DNA of 43,090 bases from Bradyrhizobium sp. YR681 (GCF_000282615.1 NZ_AKIY01000309.1:1-43090), one strand, 5' to 3'; counted from the first letter of the stretch, positions 32,698 through 41,605 are shown. Notes: generated by a model from the sequence alone, not told the origin. A program made the numbers and translations.

Positions 32698-33711
32698 ATG
32701 AATTTCATCAAAACGATCGTCGTTGCCGGCTTGGTCGCCGCATCGACGACGGCGGCCTTTGCTGCCGACATCACCGGCGCCGGCGCGACCTTCCCGTTCC
32801 CGATCTATTCCAAATGGGCTGACGCCTACAAGAAGGAGACCGGCAACGGCCTCAACTACCAGTCGATCGGTTCCGGCGGCGGCATCAAGCAGATCCAGGC
32901 CAAGACCGTGACCTTCGGCGCCAGCGACGCGCCGCTCAAGGCCGAGCAGCTCGAGAAGGACGGCCTCGTCCAGTGGCCGATGGTGATGGGTGCCATCGTT
33001 CCCGTCGTCAACATCGAGGGCGTGAAGCCGGGCGAACTGGTGTTCGACGGCGAGACCCTGGCCAGCATCTATCTCGGCAAGATCACCAAATGGGACGATG
33101 CCGCGATCAAGAAGCTCAATCCGAACGTGAAGCTGCCGTCGGACGCGATCACCGTGGTCCGCCGCTCGGACGGTTCGGGCACCACCTTCAACTTCACCAA
33201 CTACCTCTCCAAGGCCAGCGCGGACTGGAAGAGCAAGGTCGGTGAGGGCACCGCGGTCGAGTGGCCGGTCGGCGTCGGCGCCAAGGGCAACGAAGGCGTG
33301 TCGGGCAACATCAGCCAGACCAAGAACTCGATCGGCTATGTCGAGTACGCCTATGCCAAGCAGAACAAGCTGACCTACACCGGTCTCGTCAACAAGGCCG
33401 GCAAGCCGGTGCAGCCGACCGTCGAAGCCTTCCAGGCGGCCGCGTCCAATGCCGACTGGGCCAAGGCGCCCGGCTACTACGTCATCCTGACCGACCAGCC
33501 CGGCGAGAAGTCCTGGCCGATCACGGCGGCGACCTTCATCCTCATGCACAAGGATGCCACCGACAAGGCGGCCTCGCAGGAAGCCATCAAGTTCTTCCGC
33601 TGGGCCTTCAAGAACGGCGGCAAGGCGGCTGAAGAGCTCGACTACATCCCGATGCCGGAAGGCGTCGTCGGTCTGGTCGAGAAGACCTGGGCGGCCGAGA
33701 TCAAGAGCTGA
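32698..33711 (+). CDS. pstS: Phosphate-binding periplasmic protein
   Basis: It binds phosphate in the periplasm for the Pst importer; 337 aa. The signal peptide is residues 1-22 (MNFIKTIVVAGLVAASTTAAFA). The mature protein has the phosphate-site text ITGAGATFPFPIYSKW, GSGGGIKQI, FGASDAPL and VVRRSDGSGTTFNFTNYL. Upstream in-frame ATG codons would add a non-signal extension and place the Pho box inside the gene, so the start is at the signal peptide. A palindromic repeat (33722-33827) separates it from pstC. Confidence 0.96.
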   Translation: MNFIKTIVVAGLVAASTTAAFAADITGAGATFPFPIYSKWADAYKKETGNGLNYQSIGSGGGIKQIQAKTVTFGASDAPLKAEQLEKDGLVQWPMVMGAIVPVVNIEGVKPGELVFDGETLASIYLGKITKWDDAAIKKLNPNVKLPSDAITVVRRSDGSGTTFNFTNYLSKASADWKSKVGEGTAVEWPVGVGAKGNEGVSGNISQTKNSIGYVEYAYAKQNKLTYTGLVNKAGKPVQPTVEAFQAAASNADWAKAPGYYVILTDQPGEKSWPITAATFILMHKDATDKAASQEAIKFFRWAFKNGGKAAEELDYIPMPEGVVGLVEKTWAAEIKS

Positions 33712-33721
33712 GACGATCTCT

Positions 33722-33827
33722 CTCGTGTCCTGGACGCGGTGCGGCACGCAGTGCTGCTCCGCAGAGCCGGGACCCACAACAGACCAGGCCCCGGATCAGC
33801 GTCGCGCCGCATCCGGGGCGCGGGACC
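33722..33827. repeat. Palindromic intergenic repeat, type D copy 2
   Basis: It has the outer arms CTCGTGTCCTGG and CCGGGGCGCGGGACCA with GGGACCCACA inside, and is related to 24111-24234. It is 11 bases after the pstS stop and 38 bases before the pstC start. Its hairpins could raise pstS over pstCAB by protecting the pstS message (inference). Confidence 0.75.
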
Positions 33828-33864
33828 AAAAACAAGCGTATATGAACTGGTACAGGGGATCGGC

Positions 33865-34863
33865 GTGGCAGAGATGGCCGTTCAGAGCGATATCGTCGAC
33901 GACGCCGGACCGTATGACCGCGCCAAGGCGTTGAGCGCCTTCAAGCTCGGCGACGTCACCTTCTACTGGATCACGCGGCTCTCCGCGATCTCGGTGCTGC
34001 TGATCCTCGGCGGCATCATCATCTCGCTGATCGTCGGCGCCTTCCCGGCGATGAAGGAATACGGCCTCTCCTTCCTGTGGACGCAGCGCTGGGCGCCGTC
34101 GGCAGACCCGCCCGTGCTCGGCGCGCTCGGCCCGATGTACGGCACGCTCGTCACCTCCTTCATCGCGATGCTGATCGCCATTCCCGTCGGCCTCGGCATT
34201 GCGATCTTCCTCACCGAGCTCTGCCCGCAATGGCTGCGCCGCCCGATCGGCATGGCGATCGAGCTGCTCGCCGGCATCCCCTCGATCATCTACGGCATGT
34301 GGGGCTTCTTCGTGCTGGGGCCGTTCCTGGCCAACACCTTCCAGCCCTTCATGATCAAGATCTTCGACGGCGTGCCCGTGCTGGGCGCGATCTTCGCAGG
34401 TCCCCCGTCCTATCTCAGCCTGTTCAACGCCGCGCTGATCCTCGCCATCATGGTGCTGCCCTTCATCACCTCGATCTCGGTCGACGTGTTCAAGACGGTG
34501 CCGCCGGTGCTGAAGGAAGCCGCCTACGGCGTCGGCTGCACCACCTGGGAAGTCGTGCGCAGCGTGGTGATCCCCTACACCCGCGTCGGCGTCATCGGCG
34601 GCGTCATGCTGGCGCTGGGCCGGGCGCTCGGCGAGACCATGGCGGTGACCTTCATCATCGGCAACTCGTTCCGGATCTCGTCCTCGATCTTTGCCCCGGG
34701 CACCACGATCTCGGCGGCGATCGCCTCCGAGTTCGCCGAGAGCGACGGTCTGCACCAGTCCGGCCTGATCCTGCTCGGCCTGCTGCTGTTCGTGCTGACG
34801 TTCTTCGTGCTCGCCGCGGCGCGGCTGATGCTGATGCGGCTGGAAAAGAAGGCGGGGAACTGA
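33865..34863 (+). CDS. pstC: Phosphate ABC transporter permease
   Basis: This is an inner-membrane permease of the Pst system, 332 aa. Membrane helices begin at about residue 40 (LSAISVLLILGGIIISLIV). The EAA-loop text is EAAYGVGCTTWEVVRSVVIPYTRVG, and AGIPSIIYGMWGFFV is diagnostic of PstC. The start is taken as GTG at 33865 because AGGGG lies seven bases upstream; an ATG at 33874 lacks such spacing. It is followed after four bases by pstA. Confidence 0.92.
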   Translation: MAEMAVQSDIVDDAGPYDRAKALSAFKLGDVTFYWITRLSAISVLLILGGIIISLIVGAFPAMKEYGLSFLWTQRWAPSADPPVLGALGPMYGTLVTSFIAMLIAIPVGLGIAIFLTELCPQWLRRPIGMAIELLAGIPSIIYGMWGFFVLGPFLANTFQPFMIKIFDGVPVLGAIFAGPPSYLSLFNAALILAIMVLPFITSISVDVFKTVPPVLKEAAYGVGCTTWEVVRSVVIPYTRVGVIGGVMLALGRALGETMAVTFIIGNSFRISSSIFAPGTTISAAIASEFAESDGLHQSGLILLGLLLFVLTFFVLAAARLMLMRLEKKAGN

Positions 34864-34867
34864 CGCC

Positions 34868-35713
34868 ATGAACCCGATCTATGCACGCCGCCGCCGCAAG
34901 GACTTCGTCATCCGCGGACTCTGCATGGCCGCCGCCGCCTTCGGCGTCACCTGGCTCGCGCTGATCCTGATCACGCTGCTCTACAACGGCATCGCCGGCC
35001 TGAACCTGGAGCTCTTCACCGCGGACACGCCGCCGCCGGGCTCGACCGAAGGCGGCCTGCGCAACGCCATCGTCGGCTCGATCATCATGACCGTGCTCGG
35101 CGTCGGCATCGGCGCGCCGCTCGGCCTGTTCGCCGGCACCTATCTCGCCGAATACGGCCGCAACGATCGCCTGACCTCGGTGATCCGCTTCATCAACGAC
35201 ATCCTCTTGTCGGCGCCCTCGATCATCATCGGCCTGTTCATCTATGGCGCGGTGGTGGTGCCGATGCGCGGCTTCTCGGCGATCGCAGGCGCGCTGGCGC
35301 TGGCCGTCATCGTCATTCCGGTCGTGCTGCGCACCACCGAGGACATGCTGCTGCTGGTGCCGAACGCGCTGCGCGAGGCGGCCTCCGCCCTCGGCCTGCC
35401 GCGCTCGCTGGTGATCAAGCGCATCGCCTATCGTGCCGCCCGGTCGGGTCTCATCACCGGCGTGCTGCTCGCCACCGCCCGCGTCGCCGGCGAGACCGCG
35501 CCGCTGCTCTTCACTGCGCTGTCGAACCAGTTCTTCAGCCTCGGCCTGAACAAGACGATGGCGAACCTGCCGGTCACCATCAACAACTTCGTGCAGAGCC
35601 CCTACGCCTATTGGAAGCAGCTTGCCTGGAGCGGCGCGCTGCTGATCACCCTGACCGTTCTTGCCCTGAATATTGGCGCACGCATCCTCGGCGCCGAGAG
35701 GACCGCAAAATGA
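34868..35713 (+). CDS. pstA: Phosphate ABC transporter permease
   Basis: This is the second Pst permease, 281 aa, with about six membrane segments. GSIIMTVLGVGIGAPLGLFAGTYLAEYG and the loop EAASALGLPRSLVIKRIAYRAARSG are PstA hallmarks, and SAPSIIIGLFIYG mirrors the PstC motif. Its stop overlaps the pstB start by ATGA, so the two are co-translated. PstC and PstA form the channel for phosphate. Confidence 0.95.
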   Translation: MNPIYARRRRKDFVIRGLCMAAAAFGVTWLALILITLLYNGIAGLNLELFTADTPPPGSTEGGLRNAIVGSIIMTVLGVGIGAPLGLFAGTYLAEYGRNDRLTSVIRFINDILLSAPSIIIGLFIYGAVVVPMRGFSAIAGALALAVIVIPVVLRTTEDMLLLVPNALREAASALGLPRSLVIKRIAYRAARSGLITGVLLATARVAGETAPLLFTALSNQFFSLGLNKTMANLPVTINNFVQSPYAYWKQLAWSGALLITLTVLALNIGARILGAERTAK

Positions 35714-36531
35714 GTGAGCTTTCCGTATCGATGAGCGCGGCCGGTGGTTTGCCGCAGGCGCCGGTGCTGCCCGAAGCGCCGGCCAAGGTGACCGTGCGCA
35801 ACCTCAACTTCTATTACGGCGAGCACCACGCGCTGAAGAACATCAATCTGGCGCTCGGCACCAACCGCGTCACGGCGTTCATCGGCCCGTCCGGCTGCGG
35901 CAAGTCGACCCTGCTGCGCATCTTCAACCGGATGTACGACCTCTATCCGGGCCAGCGCGTCACCGGTCAGCTGATGCTCGACCAGACCAACATCCTCGAC
36001 CCCAGGCTCGACCTCAATTTGCTGCGCGCCCGCGTCGGCATGGTGTTCCAGAAGCCGACGCCGTTCCCGATGACGATCTACGAGAACATCGCCTTCGGCA
36101 TCCGTCTCTACGAGAAGATCTCGAAGTCCGAGATGGACGACCGCGTCGAGAAGGCGCTGCGCGGCGGCGCGCTGTGGAACGAGGTCAAGGACAAGCTCAA
36201 CGCCTCCGGCCTGTCGCTCTCGGGCGGCCAGCAGCAGCGTCTCTGCATCGCCCGCACCGTCGCGGTGCGGCCCGAAGTGATCCTGTTCGACGAGCCCTGC
36301 TCGGCGCTCGACCCGATCTCGACCGCCAAGGTCGAGGAGCTGATCCAGGAGCTGTCCGAGAACTACACGATCGCGATCGTCACCCACAACATGCAGCAGG
36401 CGGCGCGCGTCTCCGACAAGACCGCCTTCATGTATCTCGGCGAGTTGATCGAGTTCGACGACACCAGCAAGATCTTCACGTCGCCGAGCGACCGGCGCAC
36501 GCAGGATTACATCACCGGCCGGTTCGGCTGA
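35710..36531 (+). CDS. pstB: Phosphate ABC transporter ATPase
   Basis: This is the ATPase that powers phosphate import, 273 aa. Walker A is GPSGCGKST, and the PstB-specific text GMVFQKPTPFPMTIYENIAFG follows. The signature is LSGGQQQRLCIART and Walker B is VILFDEPCSALDPIST. The start follows from the ATGA overlap with pstA; open sequence upstream belongs to pstA in another frame. A 25-residue N-terminal extension rich in Ala and Pro precedes the conserved domain. phoU follows after 11 bases. Confidence 0.96.
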   Translation: MSELSVSMSAAGGLPQAPVLPEAPAKVTVRNLNFYYGEHHALKNINLALGTNRVTAFIGPSGCGKSTLLRIFNRMYDLYPGQRVTGQLMLDQTNILDPRLDLNLLRARVGMVFQKPTPFPMTIYENIAFGIRLYEKISKSEMDDRVEKALRGGALWNEVKDKLNASGLSLSGGQQQRLCIARTVAVRPEVILFDEPCSALDPISTAKVEELIQELSENYTIAIVTHNMQQAARVSDKTAFMYLGELIEFDDTSKIFTSPSDRRTQDYITGRFG

Positions 36532-36542
36532 GGAGACGGGAC

Positions 36543-37259
36543 ATGGGTTCTGAACATACCGCAAAGGCCTTCGACACCGACCTCCAGGAACTCACGCGCC
36601 TGGTCGCCGAGATGGGTGGCATCGCCGAGCGCATGATCGTCGATTCCGTCGACGCGCTGATCCGCCGCGACGTCGCGCTCGGCCAGCGCGTCGTCGCCAT
36701 CGACACCGAGCTCGACGCGCTGCAGAAGAAGATCGAGGAGCGCGCCGTGCTCACCATCGCGCGCCGCCAGCCGATGGCGGTCGATCTGCGCGAGATCGTC
36801 GGCGCCATGCGCGTCGCGACCGATCTCGAGCGGATCGGCGACCTCGCCAAGAACATGGGCAAGCGCGTGGCGGCGCTGGAGACGGATTTCCATCCGCTCA
36901 AGCTGTTCCGCGGCCTCGAGCACATGACCGACCTCGTGCAGCAGCAGGTCAAGTCGGTGCTGGACGCCTACGCCGCGCACGATCTGCCGGCGGCGATGGC
37001 GGTGTGGAAGGGCGACGAGGAAGTCGACGCCATCTGCACCTCGCTGTTCCGCGAGCTCCTCACCTACATGATGGAGGATCCGCGCAATATCTCGTTCTGC
37101 ATCCATCTGATGTTCTGCGCCAAGAACATCGAGCGGATCGGCGACCACGCCACCAACATCGCCGAGACCGTGTTCTACATGATCGAGGGCCAGGCGATCA
37201 CCGACAAGCGGCCGAAGGGCGACATGACGACCTTCGCCACGACGGTCCCGAATACCTGA
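36543..37259 (+). CDS. phoU: Phosphate signalling regulator PhoU
   Basis: This is an all-helical two-domain protein, 238 aa, that couples Pst transport state to PhoR and limits Pho-regulon activity. The two repeats carry the metal-site text MRVATDLERIGDLAKNMGK and MFCAKNIERIGDHATNIAE, the classic PhoU E-x-x-x-D pattern. A good ribosome binding site, GGAGACGGG, is just upstream. It lies between pstB and phoB in the usual operon order. Confidence 0.96.
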   Translation: MGSEHTAKAFDTDLQELTRLVAEMGGIAERMIVDSVDALIRRDVALGQRVVAIDTELDALQKKIEERAVLTIARRQPMAVDLREIVGAMRVATDLERIGDLAKNMGKRVAALETDFHPLKLFRGLEHMTDLVQQQVKSVLDAYAAHDLPAAMAVWKGDEEVDAICTSLFRELLTYMMEDPRNISFCIHLMFCAKNIERIGDHATNIAETVFYMIEGQAITDKRPKGDMTTFATTVPNT

Positions 37260-37281
37260 AGACTTAAGGAGCGACGACCTG

Positions 37282-37989
37282 ATGGGCGCACGCATTATGG
37301 TGGTTGAGGACGAGGAAGCTCTCACCGAGCTGCTCCGCTACAACCTCGAAGGCGACGGCTACGACGTCGAGACGGTCATGCGCGGCGACGACGCCGACAC
37401 CCGCCTCAAGGAGCACATCCCCGATCTGATCGTGCTCGACTGGATGCTGCCGGGGCTGTCGGGCATCGAGCTGTGCCGGCGGCTGCGCACCCGCCCCGAG
37501 ACCAAGCAGCTCCCGATCATCATGCTGACTGCGCGCGGCGAGGAGAGCGAGCGGGTGCGGGGCCTTGCGACCGGCGCCGACGACTACATCGTCAAGCCGT
37601 TCTCGGTGCCGGAGCTGCTGGCGCGGGTGAAGGGCCTGCTGCGGCGCGCCAGTCCTGAGCGGCTCGCGACGGTGCTGGCCTATGGCGACATCGAGCTCGA
37701 CCGCGACAAGCGCCGCGTGGCGCGCTCGGGCCGGCCGATCGATCTCGGCCCGACTGAATATCGGCTGCTGGAGTTCTTCCTGGAGCATCCCGGCCGCGTG
37801 TTCTCGCGCGAGCAGCTGCTCGACAGCGTCTGGGGCCGCGACATCTACATCGACGAGCGCACCGTCGACGTTCATATCGGCCGCCTGCGCAAGCTGCTCA
37901 ATCTCGGCCGCGAGCAGGACCCGATCCGCACCGTCCGCGGCGCCGGTTATGCCCTCGACGATCGGTTCGCGAAGGCGGAGCAGACGTAA
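37282..37989 (+). CDS. phoB: Phosphate response regulator
   Basis: This is a DNA-binding response regulator, 235 aa. The receiver domain has acidic residues VEDEEA (8-13), phosphoacceptor Asp53 (VLDWMLPG) and the late lysine in IVKPFS. The OmpR-type winged helix (about 135-232) has LGPTEYRLLEFFLEHPGRVFSREQLL and TVDVHIGRLRKLL. AAGGAG lies 12-17 bases before the ATG. It should bind the Pho box at 32581-32598 and so control its own operon. Confidence 0.96.
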   Translation: MGARIMVVEDEEALTELLRYNLEGDGYDVETVMRGDDADTRLKEHIPDLIVLDWMLPGLSGIELCRRLRTRPETKQLPIIMLTARGEESERVRGLATGADDYIVKPFSVPELLARVKGLLRRASPERLATVLAYGDIELDRDKRRVARSGRPIDLGPTEYRLLEFFLEHPGRVFSREQLLDSVWGRDIYIDERTVDVHIGRLRKLLNLGREQDPIRTVRGAGYALDDRFAKAEQT

Positions 37990-38038
37990 GGTGGTTTAGC
38001 GGCCGTTGGCTTAACGAGCTGCGGCAACAATCTCCGCC

Positions 38039-38171
38039 GTCATCCCGGGGCGCGCGCAGCGCGAGCCCGGGATCCATAACCACAGGACGTGGTTATGCGA
38101 AGACTCGGAGTGACCATCTCGCGCAACAATTGCGCCCCGTGGTTATGGATCCCCGCCTTCGCGGGGATGAC
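38039..38171. repeat. Palindromic intergenic repeat, type A copy 1
   Basis: Bounded by GTCATCCC and GGGATGAC, it carries GATCCATAACCACAGGA near one arm and GTGGTTATGGATCC at the other. A separate inner hairpin, ATAACCAC-AGGAC-GTGGTTAT, is also possible. It matches 41371-41524. It lies between convergent phoB and gcrA. Confidence 0.85.
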
Positions 38172-38233
38172 ACCGAGTGATTCGAGCCGTCGTCCTGTGA
38201 CGGCTGCCGTCTTCAAGAAACGAAATCCCTAAC

Positions 38234-38743
38234 TCAGCGCGACGGCTTTGCCGGTGCGCGCCGGCGATCCGCCGCCGGCTGATACGCCACCCGCGAGTGC
38301 TGGGCGCAGTAGGGCAGGCCGGAGAGCGCCTTGCCGCCGCAGAAGAAGAAATCGGGGCTCGAGGGATCGCCGACCGGCCAGTGGCAGGTCGCCTCGTTCA
38401 GCTCCAGCAGCGACAGCCGCTGGCTCATCGGCACCACGTTGTCGTAGGTAACCGGTTCGGCCTCGACCTCGACCTCGAAGGCCTGGGCCAGCGCGGTGTT
38501 GCCGCGTGCAATGGGGCGGCTGACCCGCATCATGTGCTGCGCGGGACGCGCCTTGCGCGGCCGTGGAGCTGCCGATGAAGGGCTCTTGGCGCGGCCGGAC
38601 AGGCCGAGCCTGTGCACCTTGCCGATCACGGCATTACGGGTCACGTTGCCGAGCTCAGCCGCGATCTGGCTGGCCGATAGTCCGGCCTCCCAGAGCTTTT
38701 TCAACTGCTCGACGCGATCGTCGGACCAGGTCAAAACCGTCAT
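38234..38743 (-). CDS. gcrA: GcrA cell-cycle regulator
   Basis: This alphaproteobacterial sigma-70 cofactor works at promoters with methylated GANTC sites; 169 aa. The N-terminal helix-turn-helix-like domain reads WSDDRVEQLKKLWEAGLSASQIA and NVTRNAVIGKVHRLGLSGR, typical of GcrA. A basic linker follows (SSAAPRPRKARPAQHM). The C-terminal region has a Cys/His-rich end (CHWPVGD, FFFCGGK, GLPYCAQHS). It is divergent from argD across 455 bases with several GANTC sites. Confidence 0.93.
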   Translation of the reverse strand: MTVLTWSDDRVEQLKKLWEAGLSASQIAAELGNVTRNAVIGKVHRLGLSGRAKSPSSAAPRPRKARPAQHMMRVSRPIARGNTALAQAFEVEVEAEPVTYDNVVPMSQRLSLLELNEATCHWPVGDPSSPDFFFCGGKALSGLPYCAQHSRVAYQPAADRRRAPAKPSR

Positions 38744-38823
38744 TGCACCCTTTCCCTCGCCGTGCGGCTGCCATCCTGGCGCCTCGCGGCGAATGCCTAA
38801 GCCTCGAAAAACCCGTGCCGCCA

Positions 38824-39037
38824 GAATCCCTTAAGGCTCGCCGGGCGTAGCTGGAACGCCCGAACGTTTACGCCGGTACATGAGGACTTAGAGGATCAGA
38901 AACACTGCACGAGATGTCGTATCTGACAAGCCAAACGCTACAATATGGCGTGACTCACGCGCAAGAGTCCGCCGACTCGCTTCCACATGTTCCGTGGCCA
39001 AAACCCCGCAAATTCGGCACCGCAAGACTACGGAATC
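38824..39037. promoter_or_regulatory. GANTC cluster in the gcrA-argD gap
   Basis: GANTC sites lie at 38824-38828, 38952-38956, 38965-38969, 38974-38978 and 39033-39037; three of them are within 27 bases. GANTC is the CcrM methylation site and GcrA acts at such sites. The cluster may give cell-cycle control to gcrA or argD (inference). Confidence 0.4.
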
Positions 39038-39064
39038 TGCGTTTCGCGAGGCTTTCGGGCGGCA

Positions 39065-39092
39065 TTGACACCCGTTTTCCGCGGCATAAGAT
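39065..39092 (+). promoter_or_regulatory. Candidate sigma-70 promoter for argD
   Basis: TTGACA (39065-39070) and TAAGAT (39087-39092) are 16 bases apart, on the argD strand, 107 bases before the argD ATG. A start site would fall near 39099, just at the base of the hairpin at 39099-39125. Confidence 0.55.
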
Positions 39093-39098
39093 AGTGTC

Positions 39099-39125
39099 AC
39101 GTGCCGCCCTTAAAAGGCGGCACGT
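39099..39125 (+). promoter_or_regulatory. 5'-leader hairpin of argD
   Basis: ACGTGCCGCC and its exact complement flank a CTTAAAA loop (10-bp stem). A T-rich stretch (TTTCGTTTT) follows. It begins about where the argD transcript should start. It could be an attenuator or a 5' mRNA-protecting stem. Confidence 0.45.
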
Positions 39126-39145
39126 TTCGTTTTCCGGGCCGGTCA

Positions 39146-39193
39146 ATGGTGCGTTGCGCAATGCACGCTCACACCGTCCGCAACATCAAGTGA
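39146..39193 (+). CDS. Possible 15-codon leader ORF before argD
   Basis: This short frame (MVRCAMHAHTVRNIK) ends five bases before the argD ATG and holds two arginine codons. There is no convincing ribosome binding site. Translation of it would affect argD initiation. It may be chance. Confidence 0.2.
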   Translation: MVRCAMHAHTVRNIK

Positions 39194-39198
39194 CCGTC

Positions 39199-40407
39199 AT
39201 GACTAACCGCGCAGCGCCGCATTTGCTCCCCGTTTTCGCCAGGTCCGACCTCGGTTTCGAGCGCGGCGAAGGCTGCTGGCTGATTGCGACCAATGGCGAT
39301 CGCTATCTCGATTTCACCTCCGGCGTCGCCGTGAACGCGCTCGGCCATGCCCATCCCGCGCTGGTCCAGGCGCTGCAGGAGCAGGCGACGAAACTCTGGC
39401 ATATGTCGAACCTGTTCCAGAGCCCTGACGGCGAGAAGCTCGCCGCGCGCCTCTGCAACGAGAGCTTTGCGGACTTCGTGTTCTTCTGCAATTCCGGCGC
39501 CGAAGCGCTGGAAGGCGTGATCAAGCTGGTCCGCCATCATCACTTCTCCAAGGGGCATCCGGAGCGCTATCGCATCATCACCTTCGAAGGCGCCTTCCAT
39601 GGCCGCACGCTGGCGACGCTGGCCGCGACCGGCTCGCCAAAATATCTCGAAGGTTTCGGTCCGCCGATGGACGGTTTCGACCAGGTCCCGCATGGCGACA
39701 TCGAGGCCGTGAAGAAGGCGATCGGTCCGCAGACCGCCGGCATCCTGATCGAGCCGATCCAGGGCGAGGGCGGCGTGCGCTCGGCAACGCCCGCGTTCCT
39801 GAGGGCGCTGCGCCAGCTCTGCGACGAGAAGGGCCTGCTGCTCGCCTTCGACGAGGTGCAGACCGGCATGGGCCGCACCGGCGATCTGTTCGCGCACCGG
39901 CGCACCGGCGTCACGCCGGACGTGATGTCGCTGGCCAAGGCGCTCGGCGGCGGTTTCCCGATCGGCGCGATCCTGGCGACCGCGGATGCGGCGGCCGGCA
40001 TGGGCCCCGGCTCGCACGGCTCGACCTTCGGCGGCAATCCGCTCGCGATCGCGGCGGCCAACGCCGTACTCGACGTCATGCTCAAGCCCGGCTTCTTCGA
40101 CCATGTGCAGAAGATGTCGCTGCTGCTCAAGCAGAAGCTCGCCTCCGTGATCGACCGCTATCCCGACGTCGTCAGCGAGGTGCGCGGCGAAGGTCTTCTG
40201 ATCGGCATCAAGGCCGTGGTGCCCTCGGGCGATCTCGGCGCGGCGCTGCGCAACGAAAAACTGCTCACGGTCGGCGCCGGCGACAACGTCGTGCGTTTCC
40301 TGCCGCCTCTGATCGTCACCGAAGCCGAGATCGAGGACAGCGTCACCCGGCTGGAGCGCGCCTGCGCGGCGATCTCCTCCAGCCAGACCAAGCGGGCGGC
40401 AAGCTGA
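39199..40407 (+). CDS. argD: Acetylornithine aminotransferase
   Basis: This PLP-dependent transaminase makes N-acetylornithine in arginine synthesis; 402 aa. Visible features are the N-terminal text FTSGVAVNALGHAHPALVQAL, the PLP phosphate site NSGAEALEG, FDEVQTGMGRTG, and the Schiff-base Lys247 in LAKALGGGFPIGAI. The start MTNRAAPHLL fits the family; upstream open frame covers the leader and promoter and is not coding. It overlaps argF by one base (TGATG). It may also act as succinyldiaminopimelate aminotransferase, as some ArgD proteins do. Confidence 0.94.
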   Translation: MTNRAAPHLLPVFARSDLGFERGEGCWLIATNGDRYLDFTSGVAVNALGHAHPALVQALQEQATKLWHMSNLFQSPDGEKLAARLCNESFADFVFFCNSGAEALEGVIKLVRHHHFSKGHPERYRIITFEGAFHGRTLATLAATGSPKYLEGFGPPMDGFDQVPHGDIEAVKKAIGPQTAGILIEPIQGEGGVRSATPAFLRALRQLCDEKGLLLAFDEVQTGMGRTGDLFAHRRTGVTPDVMSLAKALGGGFPIGAILATADAAAGMGPGSHGSTFGGNPLAIAAANAVLDVMLKPGFFDHVQKMSLLLKQKLASVIDRYPDVVSEVRGEGLLIGIKAVVPSGDLGAALRNEKLLTVGAGDNVVRFLPPLIVTEAEIEDSVTRLERACAAISSSQTKRAAS

Positions 40408-41330
40408 TGAGCAAGTCCCCGAAGCACTTTCTGGACATCAACGAGCTGCCGCTGTCGGAGCTCAAGAGCATGCTCGCGGCCTCCTCTGCCATGAAGGCGA
40501 AGCAGAAGGCGCATCAGCCGGTGAGGCCGCTCGAAGGCAAGACGCTGGCGATGATCTTCGAGCGTCCCTCGACCCGTACGCGTGTCTCGTTCGACGTCGC
40601 CATGCGCCAGCTCGGTGGCGAGCCCATCATGCTCACAGGCGCCGAGATGCAGCTCGGCCGCGGCGAGACCATCGCCGACACCGCGCGGGTGCTGTCGCGC
40701 TATGTCGACGCCATCATGATCCGCATCCTCAACCACGATGCGCTGCTCGAGCTGGCGGCGAACGCCACCGTGCCCGTGATCAACGGCCTGACGCGGCGTT
40801 CGCACCCTTGCCAGGTGATGGCCGACCTCATGACCTTCGAGGAGCATCGCGGCCCGATCGAGGGCAAGACGGTGGCCTGGACCGGCGATGACAACAACGT
40901 CCTGGCGTCCTGGGCCCATGCGGCCGAGCGCTTCAAGTTCCAGCTTAATGTCGCGACCCCGCCGGAGCTCGCGCCGAAAAAGGTGATGCGCGACTTCATC
41001 AAGGCCACCGGCGCGCCGATCATGCTCGGCACCGATCCCGAGGCCGCGGTGAAGGGCGCCGACTGCGTCGTCACCGACACCTGGGTGTCGATGGGCGACA
41101 AGGAAGGCGAGCACCGCCACAACGTGCTCAAGCCCTATCAGGTCAATTCCCAGCTGATGTCGCTGGCCAAGCCCGATGCGTTGTTCATGCACTGCCTGCC
41201 CGCCCATCGCGGCGAGGAAGTCACGGACGAGGTGATCGACGGCCCGCAATCGGTGGTGTTCGACGAGGCCGAAAACCGCCTGCACGCGCAAAAGGGCATT
41301 CTGGCCTGGTGCTTTGACGCGGTGAAGTGA
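40407..41330 (+). CDS. argF: Ornithine carbamoyltransferase
   Basis: It joins carbamoyl phosphate and ornithine to citrulline; 307 aa. The carbamoyl-phosphate motif STRTR (residues 55-59), HPCQ in RSHPCQVMADL (near 133), the ornithine-site DTWVSMGDKEG, and HCLPAHRGEEV (near 262) are all present. It is translationally coupled to argD by a TGATG overlap. It is followed by a 275-base gap with a type A repeat. Confidence 0.95.
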   Translation: MSKSPKHFLDINELPLSELKSMLAASSAMKAKQKAHQPVRPLEGKTLAMIFERPSTRTRVSFDVAMRQLGGEPIMLTGAEMQLGRGETIADTARVLSRYVDAIMIRILNHDALLELAANATVPVINGLTRRSHPCQVMADLMTFEEHRGPIEGKTVAWTGDDNNVLASWAHAAERFKFQLNVATPPELAPKKVMRDFIKATGAPIMLGTDPEAAVKGADCVVTDTWVSMGDKEGEHRHNVLKPYQVNSQLMSLAKPDALFMHCLPAHRGEEVTDEVIDGPQSVVFDEAENRLHAQKGILAWCFDAVK

Positions 41331-41370
41331 TCGCGGTCATGGGGTCGCGTCGATGCCCCCATTCTCCGCT

Positions 41371-41524
41371 GTCATCCCGGACAAGCGCCGCGCAGCGGCG
41401 GGCAGATCCGGGATCCATAACCACAGGATTGAGTTTGGCGATGACTCGGAGTTGTCAGCGCCGGTTACAACGTCATCCTGTGGTTATGGGTCCCGGGCTC
41501 GCGCCTTGCGCGCCCCGGGACGAC
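41371..41524. repeat. Palindromic intergenic repeat, type A copy 2
   Basis: It has GTCATCCCGG and CCGGGACGAC ends. Long inner arms, GGATCCATAACCACAGGAT and ATCCTGTGGTTATGGGTCC, pair at 18 of 19 positions. It matches 38039-38171. It separates argF from hslO. Confidence 0.85.
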
Positions 41525-41605
41525 ACTGAGTTCGTCGTGCTTTCGTGCGATCCTGGCCGCGTCCCACCCCTTCCATTTCCCACCTCCGACCCCAGATAAT
41601 GCGCC

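Noticed and set aside
38914..39198. 95-codon N-terminal extension of argD
   Set aside because: The stretch contains the promoter and a strong hairpin, and does not resemble the ArgD family.
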